Shown here one piece after another: positions 35,321 through 45,182 of a stretch of 64,000 nucleotides of DNA. The notes below the pieces were generated by a model. It did no database searches. It was not told the origin of the DNA and was given only the letters and a program-made list of their open reading frames with translations. Position 1 is the stretch's first letter. The number at the start of each line of letters is the position of its first letter. Position numbers and translations under genes: made by a program. The stretch is from positions 4,162,001 through 4,226,000 of the forward strand of contig JAWPMN010000001.1 in the NCBI GenBank assembly GCA_033344895.1. The letters are read 5' to 3'. This DNA is from Alphaproteobacteria bacterium. Lineage in GTDB: Bacteria; Pseudomonadota; Alphaproteobacteria; UBA8366; Aestuariispiraceae.

Positions 35321-36579
35321 TCGATCAGCATCGTCACCAGCCAAGGCTGCCAGCTCAGGATCACGAGAACTACCAACGTGGTAGCCAGGAACGGCAACAG
35401 GGCCCGGAACAGCGCGCCCGGCCTGACACCGGTCATCGCCGTCGTGACAAACAGCCCGGCCCCGACAGGCGGTGTCAGAAGCCCCAGCACAAGGTTGATG
35501 CAGACCACGACGCCGAAATGAAACGGGTCGATACCGTAATTGCTCTGGGCGATCGGTAACAGAATCGGCACGACCAGAATAAGCGCCGCGATTCCATCCA
35601 GAATCATGCCGACGAACAGCAGCGCGATATTGACCAGCAGCAGGAAGACGAAGGGATCGTCGGTCAGGGCCGACAGCCATGCCGCCAGTTGCTGTGGAAT
35701 CTGCTCATAGATCACGATCCAGCCGAACAGGTTTGCCGCTGCGATGATGAAGACGACGATGGCCGTGTTCAGGCCTGTGCGCAGCAGGATCGTCGGCATC
35801 TTCCGCAGGTTCAGGGCGCCGTACAGGAACCGTCCCAGAAGAAGAGCGACGACGGAGGCCATGGCCGCCGATTCCGTCGGGGTGGCGATCCCGGCCAGTA
35901 TCCCGCCGACAATGACCGCCGGAATCAGCAAGGTCGGCAGCCCCAGCAGCAACGCCTTTCGCCGCTCGATGCCGTCAGGAACCTCGGCGACGGGCAGTTC
36001 CGTCATCCATCCGATCAGCGCCAGGACGATCAGGAACCCGCCGGCCATCATCAGGCCGGGAATGATCCCGGCAATGAACATGTCACCGATCGCGATCTGG
36101 GCCAGAACACCATAGATCACGAACAGCATGGACGGCGGAATGATCGGTGACAGCAGTCCCCCTGCCGCTGTTGTCGCCGCGGCGAAGGAAGGCGCATAGC
36201 CCTGACGGGTCATCTCCGGCACCATTGCGCGCGACATGATCGCTATCTGCGCAGCGGCGGAACCGATGATGGAAGCCATCATCATGTTGACCAGCAGGTT
36301 GATGTAGGCAAGACCGCCGCGAACGCGTCCGACGAATACCCCGGCAAATCCGATTAGCCGTGCGGTGATGCCCCCTTCATTCATCAGTTCCCCCGCCAGC
36401 ATGAAGAGAGGAATGGCAAGAAGCCCGTAGCTCTGAATGCCGGAGAACATCTGCTGCGAGACCGATTGCAGCAGCACCGTCTGGTCGGCGTACCATATGT
36501 AGAACAGGGCCGACGCCGCCAGCACGAAGGCAATCGGCAGACCGATCAACAGCAGGAAAAGGAAGATAGCCCCAACCAT
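35317..36579 (-). CDS. dctM: TRAP transporter large permease (DctM)
   Basis: Twelve-helix DctM subunit of 420 residues. Opening MVGAIFLFLLLIGLPIAFVL and the GLLAIPLFMLAGELMNEGGI stretch are DctM hallmarks, as are AAATTAAGGLLSPIIPPSML, shown in part, and the end-region LNLVLGLLTPPVGAGLFVT. It drives sodium-coupled uptake of an organic acid together with the small permease and the binding protein. It is the last gene of a leftward operon (dioxygenase, dctP, dctQ, dctM), three bases after dctQ. The ligand is not readable from this subunit. Confidence 0.94.
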   Translation of the reverse strand: MVGAIFLFLLLIGLPIAFVLAASALFYIWYADQTVLLQSVSQQMFSGIQSYGLLAIPLFMLAGELMNEGGITARLIGFAGVFVGRVRGGLAYINLLVNMMMASIIGSAAAQIAIMSRAMVPEMTRQGYAPSFAAATTAAGGLLSPIIPPSMLFVIYGVLAQIAIGDMFIAGIIPGLMMAGGFLIVLALIGWMTELPVAEVPDGIERRKALLLGLPTLLIPAVIVGGILAGIATPTESAAMASVVALLLGRFLYGALNLRKMPTILLRTGLNTAIVVFIIAAANLFGWIVIYEQIPQQLAAWLSALTDDPFVFLLLVNIALLFVGMILDGIAALILVVPILLPIAQSNYGIDPFHFGVVVCINLVLGLLTPPVGAGLFVTTAMTGVRPGALFRALLPFLATTLVVLVILSWQPWLVTMLID

Positions 36580-36582
36580 GGG

Positions 36583-37155
36583 TCAGTCCTCCCAACCGGC
36601 GAAATCGGTGATGGATCCGGCAATTCTCTCATACAGGTTGGTCGATGCATGGATCGTCATGGTGATTGCCGTGATCGGCATGACCAGCCAGATCAGATAT
36701 TTCGGAAACCCAAGCGTGTTGGTCGGTTCCTGATAGATGAAATTGAACGTTGCGCCGGAGAATGCCGCCAAATCGAAGCCGCTGGCAATCAGCGCTGCCG
36801 GGTCGTACCAGAGGATGCTGGTCCAGATCAGGGTCGCGGCCAGCACCAGAACGACCGCGTCCACCAAGATCCCGGTCAACCGCCTTGCCCTGTCGGGAAG
36901 GACGTCCTCCAGGATGGTGACCGATATGCCGCGCCGCAGGCGGACTATCGCGGATGCACCGATCATGACCAGCCAGACCATGGCGTAGATCGCCGCCTCG
37001 TCGACCCAGTAGATCGCGTTGTCGGCCGCGCGGGTCACGACATTGAGGAGGATCAGCCCCGTAACCGCGGCGGACAACAGGATCAGGCCCCATCGCTCCG
37101 CCAGCAGAACAGCCCCGGAAATCGATCTGAATACAGACAGCATGTGACGCACCAT
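36583..37155 (-). CDS. dctQ: TRAP transporter small permease (DctQ)
   Basis: Four-helix DctQ subunit, 190 residues. Helix 1 is WGLILLSAAVTGLILLNVVT, followed by the conserved WVDEAAIYAMVWLVMIGAS and RRGISVTILEDVLPDRARR segment that marks this family, then two further helices. A long loop between helices 3 and 4 (about residues 115-150) is larger than usual. It is separated from dctP by a stem-loop and lies three bases before dctM. Confidence 0.9.
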   Translation of the reverse strand: MVRHMLSVFRSISGAVLLAERWGLILLSAAVTGLILLNVVTRAADNAIYWVDEAAIYAMVWLVMIGASAIVRLRRGISVTILEDVLPDRARRLTGILVDAVVLVLAATLIWTSILWYDPAALIASGFDLAAFSGATFNFIYQEPTNTLGFPKYLIWLVMPITAITMTIHASTNLYERIAGSITDFAGWED

Positions 37156-37161
37156 ATGAAA

Positions 37162-37197
37162 CGGGCCGCCCCTCCTTGGAACGGGAGGAGCGGCCCC
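37162..37197 (-). terminator. Stem-loop between dctP and dctQ
   Basis: The plus strand reads GGGCCGCCCCTCC, a short loop, then GGGAGGAGCGGCCCC: a long, slightly mismatched hairpin directly after dctP. On the minus strand it is followed by GTTTCAT. The position parallels the hairpin after the ABC binding-protein gene at 2090 and suggests partial termination or 3' protection of dctP mRNA. Confidence 0.6.
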
Positions 37198-37228
37198 GAA
37201 ACCCGGCCCGAAGGGTCAGGTGGAAAGC

Positions 37229-38783
<1,555 letters not shown>

Positions 38784-38903
38784 GCGGACGCATCCCCTGT
38801 TTCTTTTCTCGAGGAAAAACGCTACGAGGCGTTGAACCTGCCTTCAATGAAATTGGTTTGAAGTGGTTATTCGTTTTTACAATACCAAAGCCGGAGGTTC
38901 GGA

Positions 38904-39878
38904 ATGGTCGCCGCCAACCGACACATCAAGATCGCAGAGCGTGTCTCAACCCGCCTGAAGCTGAAGCAACTGCGGCTGCTTGTTGCCGTGGCCGAACGTT
39001 CCAGCATCCTGCACGCGGCACAGGACCTGAATATCTCGCAGCCCGCGGCGACGAAGCTCATCAAGGATCTGGAACTGGATTTCGGCGTGCGTCTGTTCGA
39101 CCGCACCAATCGCGGGGCCATTCCGACCGCCTTCGGGGAAGCGCTGGTCCGGCATGGCAAACTGATCCTGGCCCAGGTCTATCACGCCGCCCAGGAACTG
39201 GACGATCTGAACGAAGGCAGCGGCGGCCGCGTCGTCGTCGGGACCCTCCTGGCTGCGTCGGCATGGCTGCTTCCCGCCGCGATCAAGACGATGTGCGAGG
39301 ACCGGCCGAATGTCACCATCGCCGTGCGCGACGGCACAAATGACGTGCTGATGCCGGCGCTGAGTGCCGGGGACGTCGATCTTGTGGTCGGGCGATTGCC
39401 GGAATTCCGACACCGCAAGGACCTGGCACAGATCCGATTGCTGGAGGAGGAAACCTGCATCGTCGCCCGTGCCGGTCATGCCCTGGCCCGGAGAGATCGC
39501 GTCGATTTCGCGGATCTGACCGACCATTCCTGGATCCTGCAACCGCCGGAGACCTCCCTGCGGCGTCAGTTCGAGAAGGCCTTCTTCGATCGCGATCTCG
39601 TCCCGCCCGTCGCCGCCGTCGAATCCGTATCCTTTCTGACAAACCGCGAATTGCTGATGCGCACGGACATGCTGGGCGTCTTCCCCTACCATGTGGTGGC
39701 ACCGGAAGTGGCGCGCGGCGATCTGGCAATTCTGCCCTGCCGTGTCGACCTGTCCGGCCGGGCGGTCGGCGTGACCTATCGCCGTGCAGGCGGCCTGTCC
39801 CCGGCGGCGCAGGCCTTCCTGGCCGTGCTGCGCGACACCGCGGCCGGAGCCGCGCCGCCTACACTGCGAGAGGACTGA
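38904..39878 (+). CDS. LysR-type transcriptional regulator
   Basis: A 324-residue LysR regulator; ATG 38904 with GGAGG eight bases upstream. Helix-turn-helix about residues 20-78 (LRLLVAVAERSSILHAAQDL, then NISQPAATKLIKDLE), of the GbpR/PcaQ-like subgroup. The periplasmic-binding-like effector domain occupies residues 105-310. It is divergent from the dioxygenase-TRAP operon, the most likely target, and overlaps the convergent aspartate dehydrogenase gene by 20 bases at its 3' end. The inducer is unknown; an aromatic or amino acid is plausible from context. Confidence 0.9.
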   Translation: MVAANRHIKIAERVSTRLKLKQLRLLVAVAERSSILHAAQDLNISQPAATKLIKDLELDFGVRLFDRTNRGAIPTAFGEALVRHGKLILAQVYHAAQELDDLNEGSGGRVVVGTLLAASAWLLPAAIKTMCEDRPNVTIAVRDGTNDVLMPALSAGDVDLVVGRLPEFRHRKDLAQIRLLEEETCIVARAGHALARRDRVDFADLTDHSWILQPPETSLRRQFEKAFFDRDLVPPVAAVESVSFLTNRELLMRTDMLGVFPYHVVAPEVARGDLAILPCRVDLSGRAVGVTYRRAGGLSPAAQAFLAVLRDTAAGAAPPTLRED

Positions 39879-40656
39879 GCCGGTTTCGCACGGCCCGGAT
39901 CACGCTCATTGCCGTCAGGGCCGACGATTTCGGATTGTCCGGAAGCGGATTGCCCTGAATCCGGAAGCAGAATTTGCCGAAGGCCCCCTGCGCCTCGACT
40001 TCGTGGATATTGCCCCCGGCATCTGGATCGGCGATCAGCGTCGCCCGGGTCGCGTCCAGACCCAGACCCGCCAGGGCGACCGTCGCCGCCACATTGGCGT
40101 TCTTCGGATAGCGCTGGGCCGCCTCCCGGGCCGATCCCTCGAAATGAACTGCGGCGTCCTTGAGCGCCGCCAGATCCAGAACGTCTTCCGCCGCCGACCC
40201 GAGCCAGCCTGCCGGAGGCTTGCGCCCTGTATATCGAACACTGTCCAGACCGCCGATCCGGGCGGCAGACAGCGCATCGATCGCTCCGACCGCGCCTGAC
40301 ACCAGTTCCAGGCGTGCGTTTCCCGCGCGCGCTGACGACTCCAATGTCGCCGCCAGTCCATCATCGGCCAGGGCACCGATGGAAACCGTGATCAGATCGA
40401 TGCCACTGCGCAGAACGGTTTCGCCATGCGCTTTCAAGGCCGCATGTCCGCCGCAATCGACCACACAGACCGGGGCTTGGCGCAGTTGATCGATCCCGTT
40501 CGCGATGTCGATCCCCTGCCCCATTGCCGTTCGCGCCGCCGCCTCTCGCCCCGGCCGGCACAGGACGGATATTGCCCCGACTTCATTCATTTGCCGCAGG
40601 GTCCGGGCAACATATTGCCCGACTGCGCCGAAGCCGATGATTGCGACATGTCCCAT
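39859..40656 (-). CDS. nadX: L-aspartate dehydrogenase (NadX)
   Basis: A 265-residue NAD(P)-dependent dehydrogenase. Nucleotide motif VAIIGFGAVGQYVARTL at residues 4-20; SVGALADD-type strand as VSIGALADDGL; SGAVGAIDALSAARIGGLDS and VRYTGRKPP; then the catalytic-histidine-containing or substituted segment YPKNANVAATVALAGLGLDA, all typical of aspartate dehydrogenase. It makes iminoaspartate (for NAD synthesis) or deaminates aspartate. It sits next to a gene forming the quinolinate precursor, which is of note because both feed quinolinate. It is divergent from the molybdenum hydroxylase gene. Confidence 0.87.
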   Translation of the reverse strand: MGHVAIIGFGAVGQYVARTLRQMNEVGAISVLCRPGREAAARTAMGQGIDIANGIDQLRQAPVCVVDCGGHAALKAHGETVLRSGIDLITVSIGALADDGLAATLESSARAGNARLELVSGAVGAIDALSAARIGGLDSVRYTGRKPPAGWLGSAAEDVLDLAALKDAAVHFEGSAREAAQRYPKNANVAATVALAGLGLDATRATLIADPDAGGNIHEVEAQGAFGKFCFRIQGNPLPDNPKSSALTAMSVIRAVRNRLSPLAV

Positions 40657-40849
40657 TGAAATCGCTCCTGATTGGTTCGGCCGGACAATACCGTCCAGAA
40701 TTCGTCCCTGCTATTCCGATATGAAATATCACAATTCATTCTTCGTATTTGTCATTATATCTGGCGTCCCACACACTCGCCCAAATCGCAACATCCCAAC
40801 CGTCAAAAGAGCGACCCGCGTGGATCTGCCAGGCAACAATTTCGGAAGA

Positions 40850-42970
40850 ATGATCGGCACGGCCGTTCCTCGCCGGGAGGACAAACGCCTTCTGACCGGC
40901 CAGGGACGGTATACCGACGATATCCGACTGCCGGATGCCCTTCACGTTGCCTTCGTTCGCGCCGATTCCATCGGCCCCATCCTCTCGCTCGACCATCCCG
41001 ATGACCCCGGGGATATCGGGGCAACTGCAATCTTCACCGCCAGGGATCTGGGCAAAACAGGCCTGCTGACGGTGAATGCCGTCCTGGCGGATGCGGCCCC
41101 CACGCATTTTCCGATTCTTGCAGGCGATCGCAGTTTTGCCGTGGGGCAGCCGCTGGTGGCTGTCCTCGGCGAAAATCGGGCTGCTGCACAGGACGCCGCC
41201 GAGTCCGTCTTCGTCGACATTGGCAACGCCGAAGGCGGTCCTTTGTTTGCGCACTGCCCCGACAATCGGGCGACGGGAGAGCAGTGGAAAGCAGGGGACT
41301 TCGACGGCGCCGTTGCCAAGGCGGCACATGTCGTTTCAGCGACGGTAATTCATCCGCGCCTGGCACCGGCTTCCCTGGAACCACGGGCAGTCGCGGCCCA
41401 CTACGATGCAGGAACGGACGGCGTGACCGTGTGGCTGTCGACGCAAACGCCGCATCGCGCGCGCAGCGAGTTCAGCCGCATTCTGGGTGTTTCGGAAGAC
41501 CGGATTCGGGTCATCGCTCTGGATGTCGGCGGTGCGTTCGGGATGAAGGCGTCGCTCTATCCGGAAGAGGTTCTTGTCGTATGGGCCGCGCTTCATCTGA
41601 AGCGGTCTGTGCGTTGGACGGCAAGCCGCTCGGAAGACTTCCTGTCGGCAACCCATGGCCGCGGTGCGCAAACGCAGGGCCGGTTGGCGGTTGATGCCGA
41701 CGGCCGTTTCCTGGGCCTGCAGGCACGCATCGACTGCCCGTTGGGCCATTGGCTACCGACCAGTGCGGCCGTACCGGCCTGGAATGCGGGACGCATGCTG
41801 CCCGGCCCCTATGACATCCCAGTTCTCAACATTGAAACACGCGCCATTCTAAGCCCGACGGCACCGGTGGGGATCTATCGCGGCGCGGGACGGCCTGAAG
41901 CCACCGCGCTCATGGAACGCCTCGCATCTGCCGCAGCGGAGGCGAGTGGCATCGATCCAATCGAGATACGGCGGCGCAATCTGCTGCGTCCGGATGCGCT
42001 TCCCCATAAGGGCATCACCGGTCGACACCTCGATTCCGGGGACTATCCCGCTGCACTGGAGCGGCTGAGGGAAGCTTCGGCGTATGACGATCTGTGCCGG
42101 TCCATTCACGACCGGCGCTCCGGCGGCGAGACGGTTGGGCTGGGCATCGCCTTCTATGTCGAGCCCTGCGGACAAGGCTGGGAGAGCGCCCGGGTACGGC
42201 GCGAACCCGACGGACGGATCGTCGCCGAGGTCGGGGCTTCGAGCCAGGGGCACGGGCGGGAAACCGCCTTCGCGCAGATCCTCGCGGATCGGCTGAACGC
42301 GCCAATGAAGGCCATAACTGTACATTTCGGCGACACGGAAACGACACCCAAGGGCATCGGGGCATTGGCCAGCCGCAGCACCCCGATCGGCGGAAGCGCC
42401 CTTTTGCTGGCGGCGGAGGAAGTGGCCCGACGGCTTCACAACGTGCCGGACGATGAGGTCGTCGAAGCGGAGGTCAGATACGAAGCGGAAGGCGAGGCCT
42501 GGGGGTATGGCGTCTATCTGGCCGTAATGGCCATCGACTCAGATACCGGCGTCCCGACTTTGGAACGGCTGGTCTGTGTCGACGATGCCGGCACGATCAT
42601 CAATCCGATGATGGTCGAGGGTCAGATCCGCGGCGGCATCGCACAGGGGATCGGGGAGGCCCTGCTGGAAAGCATCGTCTATTCGCCCGACGGCCAGTTG
42701 ATGACGGGATCCTTCAGTGATTACGCAATGCCCCGTGCAGACAACATGCCGCCGGTACGGATCGAGAAGACGGAAACCCCCTCCCCGGTCAACCGTCTGG
42801 GAGCCAAGGGTGTTGGGGAAGCCGGCACAATCGGCGCCCCGGCCGCCATCCTGAATGCCGCCTATGACGCATTAAGGGCATGCGGCAGCGTTCCGCATCT
42901 GTCCATGCCGCTGACATCCGAAAAACTCTGGCGGGCCATGAACGGCCTCCTCGAACAGCAGGACGACTGA
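40850..42970 (+). CDS. Xanthine-dehydrogenase-family molybdopterin-binding subunit, orphan
   Basis: Large (CoxL/XdhB-type) subunit of about 706 residues from ATG 40850; GTG 40820 is an alternative, and the longer open frame from 40505 overlaps nadX. The a/b hammerhead begins at RREDKRLLTGQGRYTDDIRL. Cofactor motifs: DVGGAFGMKASLYPEE, IYRGAGRPEATALMERL, VGASSQGHGRETAFAQ, GIGALASRSTPIGGSA, and the catalytic glutamate in GAKGVGEAGTIGAPA. Such subunits normally work with separate FAD and 2Fe-2S subunits, and neither is encoded here. The DapA-family gene begins three bases downstream, so they form one operon. Substrate unknown; an aromatic N-heterocycle or aldehyde is possible. Confidence 0.85.
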   Translation: MIGTAVPRREDKRLLTGQGRYTDDIRLPDALHVAFVRADSIGPILSLDHPDDPGDIGATAIFTARDLGKTGLLTVNAVLADAAPTHFPILAGDRSFAVGQPLVAVLGENRAAAQDAAESVFVDIGNAEGGPLFAHCPDNRATGEQWKAGDFDGAVAKAAHVVSATVIHPRLAPASLEPRAVAAHYDAGTDGVTVWLSTQTPHRARSEFSRILGVSEDRIRVIALDVGGAFGMKASLYPEEVLVVWAALHLKRSVRWTASRSEDFLSATHGRGAQTQGRLAVDADGRFLGLQARIDCPLGHWLPTSAAVPAWNAGRMLPGPYDIPVLNIETRAILSPTAPVGIYRGAGRPEATALMERLASAAAEASGIDPIEIRRRNLLRPDALPHKGITGRHLDSGDYPAALERLREASAYDDLCRSIHDRRSGGETVGLGIAFYVEPCGQGWESARVRREPDGRIVAEVGASSQGHGRETAFAQILADRLNAPMKAITVHFGDTETTPKGIGALASRSTPIGGSALLLAAEEVARRLHNVPDDEVVEAEVRYEAEGEAWGYGVYLAVMAIDSDTGVPTLERLVCVDDAGTIINPMMVEGQIRGGIAQGIGEALLESIVYSPDGQLMTGSFSDYAMPRADNMPPVRIEKTETPSPVNRLGAKGVGEAGTIGAPAAILNAAYDALRACGSVPHLSMPLTSEKLWRAMNGLLEQQDD

Positions 42971-42973
42971 GAC

Positions 42974-43927
42974 ATGAAATACACACGCAATCAGGCAAAG
43001 GACTATGCCCGTGAGACCATGCGCGGCATCTGGGCTGCAGCATTGCAGCCGTTCAATGCGGATCTGAGCGTTGACGAGGACGGGTTCCGCCGGAACATCC
43101 GCCACTGGGTCGACGATCTGGGCATTCGCGGCCTGTTCATCGCCGGAAAGCAGGGCGAGTTCTTTTCCATGTCGCTGGCGGAACGCAAACGCGCCTTCGA
43201 GATCGCTGTCGAGGAAACCGGCGACAAGGCGGGTACCATCATGTCTGCCTCCGATCAGAACATGGATACCGTGATCGAACTGGCAGAACACGCGCAGGCG
43301 GTCGGTGCGGACAGCATTGTCGTGCATGCCCCGGTCCTGCATTTCGTCCATGACCGCGACGAAATCCTGTATCGCTATTACAAGACGATCAGCGACCGGG
43401 TGGATATCGGAATCGCGATGTGGAGCCATCCGGATTCCGGCTATCTGATGTCGCCGGAACTCTGTGCCCGGATCGCGGAACTGCCGAACATCGTGGCGAT
43501 CAAGTACAGCGTCGAACGCGCAATGTATGCCAAACTGACGGAGCTGGCGGGCGACAAGATCCTGGTCAGCACGGCATCGGAAGACGAATGGCTGGACAAC
43601 ATAATCGATCTGGGCTGGCAGCTATACCTCTGTTCCTCCCCGCCCTATCTGATCCAGACTGCAAACGACCGGCGGATGAACGAATACACGGAACTGGCCT
43701 TTGCCGGGAAACATGACGAAGCCCGCAAGGTCAGCGCCAGCCTCGATCCTGTCCGCAAGGCATTGAAAGGCACACGGCCGGGCGGAAAGCCGCAATCGCA
43801 CCAGAAATACTGGCAGGAACTGCTGGGCCAGGTCGGCGGCCCCGTACGTCCGCCGATGATCGGCCTGACGCAGGATGAACGCGACCGAACAAGGGCGGCC
43901 TTCGAAGGCTGCGGTTTGCAACTGTAA
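42974..43927 (+). CDS. Dihydrodipicolinate synthase/N-acetylneuraminate lyase family protein
   Basis: TIM-barrel class I aldolase family protein of 317 residues. The Schiff-base lysine is Lys177 in IVAIKYSVE. Unlike DapA, the GTTGE loop is GKQGE (residues 58-62) and the YN-P motif is WSHP (150-153), so both substrate-site signatures are changed and lysine biosynthesis is unlikely. A long tail (about 285-317) extends past the usual end. It follows the molybdenum hydroxylase gene by three bases, so it probably acts on the product of that enzyme as an aldolase, hydratase or decarboxylase. A strong hairpin ends the operon. Confidence 0.85.
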   Translation: MKYTRNQAKDYARETMRGIWAAALQPFNADLSVDEDGFRRNIRHWVDDLGIRGLFIAGKQGEFFSMSLAERKRAFEIAVEETGDKAGTIMSASDQNMDTVIELAEHAQAVGADSIVVHAPVLHFVHDRDEILYRYYKTISDRVDIGIAMWSHPDSGYLMSPELCARIAELPNIVAIKYSVERAMYAKLTELAGDKILVSTASEDEWLDNIIDLGWQLYLCSSPPYLIQTANDRRMNEYTELAFAGKHDEARKVSASLDPVRKALKGTRPGGKPQSHQKYWQELLGQVGGPVRPPMIGLTQDERDRTRAAFEGCGLQL

Positions 43928-43930
43928 CGA

Positions 43931-43964
43931 AAACGGGCCGGCACACGAAGCGGCCGGCCCGTTT
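43931..43964. terminator. Bidirectional terminator between convergent operons
   Basis: AAACGGGCCGG (43931-43941) is the exact reverse complement of CCGGCCCGTTT (43954-43964). With A residues before and T residues after the GC stem, it can terminate both the rightward DapA-family operon and the leftward operon ending at 43985. Confidence 0.8.
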
Positions 43965-43984
43965 CCCAAGTTTCACAATACCGA

Positions 43985-45142
43985 TCAGCCGACTGACGCG
44001 CGGAACACCTCGGCATATTCGGCGGCACTGAGCTTTTGCGGGTTCGTTCCGGCGGACGGATCGCGTTCGGCCAGTTCGCCGATATAGTCGGCCCGGTCAG
44101 CGGGAACGCCGATTTCGCCCAGCGTATCCGGAATGCCCAGGCGCTCGCGGAATTCCAGGGTCCAGTCCAGAACGCCGGAGAAATCCTGCTTCGCCAGACC
44201 CAGGGTACGGGCCAGGATCGGCATGCGATCGGCGATCACCGCCTCGTTCTTGCGCATGACATGCGGCAGGACGATGCCGTTGGTCAGGCCGTGATGAGTA
44301 TCGTATGTCGCCCCCACGGCGTGGCTGATGGCATGGACACCGCCAAGGCCTTTCTGGAACGCCGTAGCGCCCATCGATGCGGCGGCCAGCATGTCGGCCC
44401 GTGCCTCAATGTCCTTTCCATCATCGAAGGCCCGCGGCAACGCCGACTGGATCAGGCGCATGCCTTCCAGGGCGATTCCGTCCGCCATCGGGTGGAAGCC
44501 GGGGGCACAGAAGGCTTCGAAGCAATGGACATAGGCATCGATACCGGTGGCGGCCGTCACCTTCGCCGGCAGACCGACGGTGAGTTCCGGATCGGAAACC
44601 ACGACGCCCGGCAGCATACGCGGGTGGAAGATGATCTTCTTTTCGTGCGTGTCCGGATGGGTCACGACACTGGCGCGTCCCACCTCGGAACCGGTGCCCG
44701 ACGTGGTCGGCACGGCAATGATCGGGGCGATCGCATCCGCGTCGGCACGGGTCCACCAGTCGCCGATATCTTCGAAATCCCAGATCGGGCGGGTTTGACC
44801 GACCATGAAGGCAATGGCCTTGCCGACATCCAGACCGCTGCCGCCGCCAAAGGCAACGACGCCGTCCGCGCCATGCGCCTTGTACGCCGCCACGCCGTTG
44901 TCGACATTGGACTGAACTGGGTTGCCGCGCACATCGGCATAGAGCGCCGCCGCACAGCCGCTTTCAGCCAGTACCGCCATCGCGTTCTGAACGATGGGAA
45001 GGTCCTTCAGCCCTTCGTCGGTCACCAGAAGGGGGCGTTTCACGCCCAGTTCGGCACAGGCCTTGCCAAGTTCCTTGATGCGACCGGGTCCGGACCAGAC
45101 TTTGGTCGGGAAGCCCCAGTTACCGGTAATCGTCTTCGTCAT
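43985..45142 (-). CDS. Iron-containing alcohol dehydrogenase
   Basis: Group III alcohol dehydrogenase, 385 residues. Nucleotide-binding region GVVAFGGGSGLDVGKAIAFM (about residues 94-113), PTTSGTGSEVGRASVV, and the iron site: GIDAYVHCFEAF, then GGVHAISHAVGATYDTHHGL with the histidines. Family members oxidise or reduce primary alcohols and hydroxy acids with NAD. It is the last gene of the leftward TRAP-glutamine-synthetase-like operon, 40 bases after the aldehyde dehydrogenase. In context it may oxidise a hydroxyl group of the imported or glutamylated substrate; inference only. Confidence 0.92.
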   Translation of the reverse strand: MTKTITGNWGFPTKVWSGPGRIKELGKACAELGVKRPLLVTDEGLKDLPIVQNAMAVLAESGCAAALYADVRGNPVQSNVDNGVAAYKAHGADGVVAFGGGSGLDVGKAIAFMVGQTRPIWDFEDIGDWWTRADADAIAPIIAVPTTSGTGSEVGRASVVTHPDTHEKKIIFHPRMLPGVVVSDPELTVGLPAKVTAATGIDAYVHCFEAFCAPGFHPMADGIALEGMRLIQSALPRAFDDGKDIEARADMLAAASMGATAFQKGLGGVHAISHAVGATYDTHHGLTNGIVLPHVMRKNEAVIADRMPILARTLGLAKQDFSGVLDWTLEFRERLGIPDTLGEIGVPADRADYIGELAERDPSAGTNPQKLSAAEYAEVFRASVG

Positions 45143-45182
45143 TTCTGCGATCCACTTACGTAGGTCACGCGTCCGGCCTTGT

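Noticed and set aside
40505-40849. N-terminal extension of the molybdenum hydroxylase gene overlapping nadX
   Set aside because: The 115 extra residues are Arg/Pro/Cys-rich, have no homology pattern, overlap the divergent nadX coding region, and precede the normal family start.
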